7,184 nt of DNA, taken from positions 1 through 7,184 of the forward strand of contig JAUYGP010000728.1 of assembly GCA_030690515.1 (NCBI GenBank). The letters run 5' to 3'. A model generated the notes under the pieces. The model was not told the origin of the DNA. It saw only the letters and a list, made by a program, of their open reading frames with translations, and made no database searches. The position numbers were made by a program, and so were the translations under genes. Source of the stretch: Giesbergeria sp. Its GTDB lineage: Bacteria; Pseudomonadota; Gammaproteobacteria; Burkholderiales; Burkholderiaceae_C. The stretch's first letter is position 1; the number at the start of each line of letters is the position of its first letter. Shown here one piece after another: positions 5,759-7,184 of this stretch.

Positions 5759-6892
5759 ATGGCGGGCCAGCACATCACCGTCCTGGGCAGCGGCTTTGGC
5801 GCGCTCTCGGCCGTGCGCGAACTGCGCGCACGCGGCTGCAAGGACGCCATCACGCTTATCTCACCGCGCAGCGAGCTGCACTACCTGCCCGGCACTATCT
5901 GGATCCCCAGCGGCCTGCGCACGCGCGAGCAGCTCATCGTGCCGCTGGCACCCTTCTTCAAGCGCATGGATGTGCGCCACGTCAGCGCCGAAGTCACCGG
6001 CCTCGCGCCCGATGGCCGCAGCGTGCAGACCACGGCGGGCGAAGTGACCAACGACGCACTGGTGATTGCCACCGGCGGGCGCTTCATCAAAAAACTGCCG
6101 GGCATTGAGCACGCCATCACGCCCTGCGAAGGCATTGCGGCGGCCGAGCAGATCCGCGACCGCCTGCAGGCCATGCAGGGCGGCACCATTGCCGTGGGCT
6201 TTGCGGGCAACCCCCATGAACCGACGGCGGTGCGCGGCGGGCCGATGTTCGAATTTTTGTTCGGCATCGACGCGCAGTTGCGCCGCGAGGGGCGTCGCGA
6301 CGCTTTCGAGCTGGTGTTCTTCAACCCGTCCAAGGAGCCCGGCGCCCGCCTGGGCGCCAAGGCCGTGGCTCACCTGCTGGCCGAGATGGCGCGCCGCAAC
6401 ATCACCACGCATTTGGGCCACAAAATGGTGCGCTTCGAGGCCGACAAAGTGGTGACCGAAGGTGGCAAATTTGCCGCCAACCTGATCTTGTTCATGCCCG
6501 GCATGACCGGCAACGCCTGGTTCGACCAAACCACCTTGCCGCGCTCGCCCGGTGGCCTGGTACAAGCCGACGCGCAATGCCGCGTGCCGGGTTTTGAGCG
6601 CGTGTATGTGGCGGGCGACTCGGGCAGTTTTCCCGGTCCCGACTGGATGCCCAAGCAGGCCCACATGGCCGACCTGCAGGCCGCCGCCGCCGCGCAGAAC
6701 CTGATCGACGGCCTGGCCGGGCGACCGCAAACCACGGGTTTCAAGGTCGAGCTGGCCTGCATCATCGACGCACTGGGGACCGGCACGCTGGTGTGGCGCA
6801 CCGAAAAACGCAATCTACTGCTGCCGCCGCTGCGGCTGATGCACTGGGCCAAGCGGGGGTTCGAACGGCGCTATCTGGCGCAGTACCGCTAA
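5759..6892 (+). CDS. SQR-like FAD-dependent oxidoreductase (paralogue missing one catalytic Cys)
   Basis: A 377-residue two-dinucleotide-binding-domain flavoprotein of the SQR/FCSD/NDH-2 superfamily. It has an FAD-binding LGSGFGALSAVREL (9-22), LVIATGG (101-107), and the second FAD motif VYVAGDSGSFPGP (283-294), followed by MPKQAHMADLQAAAAAQN. A basic, aromatic C-terminal tail (353-377) could attach it to the membrane. Aligned by eye with the SQR upstream, Cys123 (TPCEGI) matches Cys127 and Cys334 (LACIIDALGTG) matches Cys353. The Cys159 site is replaced: the block before GGPMFEF reads GNPHEPTAVR. Its other cysteines are Cys27 and Cys274. It may therefore use a different cysteine pair, take a different substrate (persulfide, thiol or DUF302 partner), or not be an SQR. 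The start is one base after the DUF302 stop, with no separate strong ribosome-binding site, implying coupling. It is shorter than the type I enzyme. Confidence 0.88.
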   Translation: MAGQHITVLGSGFGALSAVRELRARGCKDAITLISPRSELHYLPGTIWIPSGLRTREQLIVPLAPFFKRMDVRHVSAEVTGLAPDGRSVQTTAGEVTNDALVIATGGRFIKKLPGIEHAITPCEGIAAAEQIRDRLQAMQGGTIAVGFAGNPHEPTAVRGGPMFEFLFGIDAQLRREGRRDAFELVFFNPSKEPGARLGAKAVAHLLAEMARRNITTHLGHKMVRFEADKVVTEGGKFAANLILFMPGMTGNAWFDQTTLPRSPGGLVQADAQCRVPGFERVYVAGDSGSFPGPDWMPKQAHMADLQAAAAAQNLIDGLAGRPQTTGFKVELACIIDALGTGTLVWRTEKRNLLLPPLRLMHWAKRGFERRYLAQYR

Positions 6893-6908
6893 ACGCCCCG
6901 TCCTCTCA

Positions 6909-6937
6909 CCGCCCCTGTGTCGCGTATGGCGGGGCGG
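6909..6937. terminator. Possible hairpin after the SQR-like gene
   Basis: CCGCCCC (6909-6915) pairs with GGGGCGG (6931-6937) around a 15-nt loop, 17 bases past the TAA of the flavoprotein gene. It lacks a following T-run, so it is at most a Rho-assisted stop or pause. A second hairpin, CCCGC-GCTTT-GCGGG (6972-6986), lies further on. The rest of 6893-7081 shows no gene; it should hold the fpr promoter, but I see no convincing -35/-10 pair. Confidence 0.25.
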
Positions 6938-7081
6938 AAATCAGCCCGGTTAGGTCCCTGCCAGAGAGTGCCCCGCGCTTTGCGGGACAATACGGGGAAT
7001 ACCCGCATAGCGCCCGCCCCTGGCCCCGGCTCCCGGCGACGCGCTGCAAGCACCAGTTTTCAACATCCCTGCCAATACACC

Positions 7082-7184
7082 ATGAGCGCTTTTCTTGAAG
7101 AACGCGTGCTGTCGGTTCACCATTGGACCGACCGCCTTTTCAGCTTTACCACCACCCGCGACCCGGCACTGCGGTTCTCCAACG
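7082..7184 (+). CDS. fpr: Ferredoxin-NADP+ reductase, N-terminal fragment (3' end outside window)
   Basis: Only 34 codons are visible, starting MSAFLEERVLSVHHWTDRLF and continuing FSFTTTRDPALRFSN. This matches the first beta strands of the FAD-binding barrel of bacterial-type ferredoxin/flavodoxin-NADP+ reductases (about 257 residues), as I remember them from Comamonadaceae; the V..V..WT..LF..T..RDP.LRF.N pattern is typical. The enzyme exchanges electrons between NADPH and ferredoxin or flavodoxin in the cytoplasm and is linked to redox stress and Fe-S upkeep. It is 189 bases from the previous gene and probably has its own promoter, so it is likely a housekeeping neighbour, not part of the sulfide cluster. 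The Shine-Dalgarno is weak. The call rests on a short fragment. Confidence 0.85.
   Translation, partial: MSAFLEERVLSVHHWTDRLFSFTTTRDPALRFSN

Noticed and set aside
6986..6991. GACAAT as the -10 box of the fpr promoter
   Set aside because: No recognisable -35 hexamer lies 16-18 bases upstream, and the site overlaps a small hairpin.

Overview
The window reads as chromosomal DNA of a GC-rich betaproteobacterium, most likely family Comamonadaceae (Acidovorax/Hydrogenophaga/Rhodoferax type). This is inferred from the uniformly GC-rich third codon positions, the AGCGCTTA...TAAGCGCT intergenic repeats, and the N-terminus of the last gene, which resembles the ferredoxin-NADP+ reductase of that family. 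All credible genes are on the + strand; I found no convincing minus-strand gene, tRNA, rRNA or CRISPR array.

Layout. 1-1935: C-terminal ~60% of an RND-superfamily inner-membrane efflux permease, cut by the window edge. 1920-1977: first copy of a stem-loop repeat, which supplies the permease's last codons and stop. 1986-2348: a small CxxC carboxymuconolactone-decarboxylase/AhpD-like protein. 2345-2422: a candidate 25-codon ORF joined to it by an ATGA overlap. 2427-3800: a TolC-family outer-membrane channel. 3832-3943: a 112-nt palindromic element. 3986-5257: a type I-like sulfide:quinone oxidoreductase (SQR) with all three family cysteines. 5265-5322: second copy of the stem-loop repeat. 5344-5757: a DUF302 protein. 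5759-6892: a second SQR-like flavoprotein, one base after the DUF302 stop, lacking one cysteine of the catalytic pair. 6893-7081: intergenic with small hairpins. 7082 to the end: start of ferredoxin-NADP+ reductase.

The genes suggest a membrane-centred sulfide or reactive-sulfur module. SQR would oxidise sulfide into the quinone pool, DUF302 plus the second flavoprotein would form a tightly coupled accessory pair, and an RND/TolC pump with a thiol-active CMD protein would export or detoxify an unknown product. SQR activity of the first flavoprotein is well supported by residues; the pump substrate and any functional link between pump and SQR are inference from proximity. The membrane-fusion adaptor expected for the pump is not in the window and probably lies upstream. 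Three repeat structures break the array into separate blocks, so it may not be one simple transcript.
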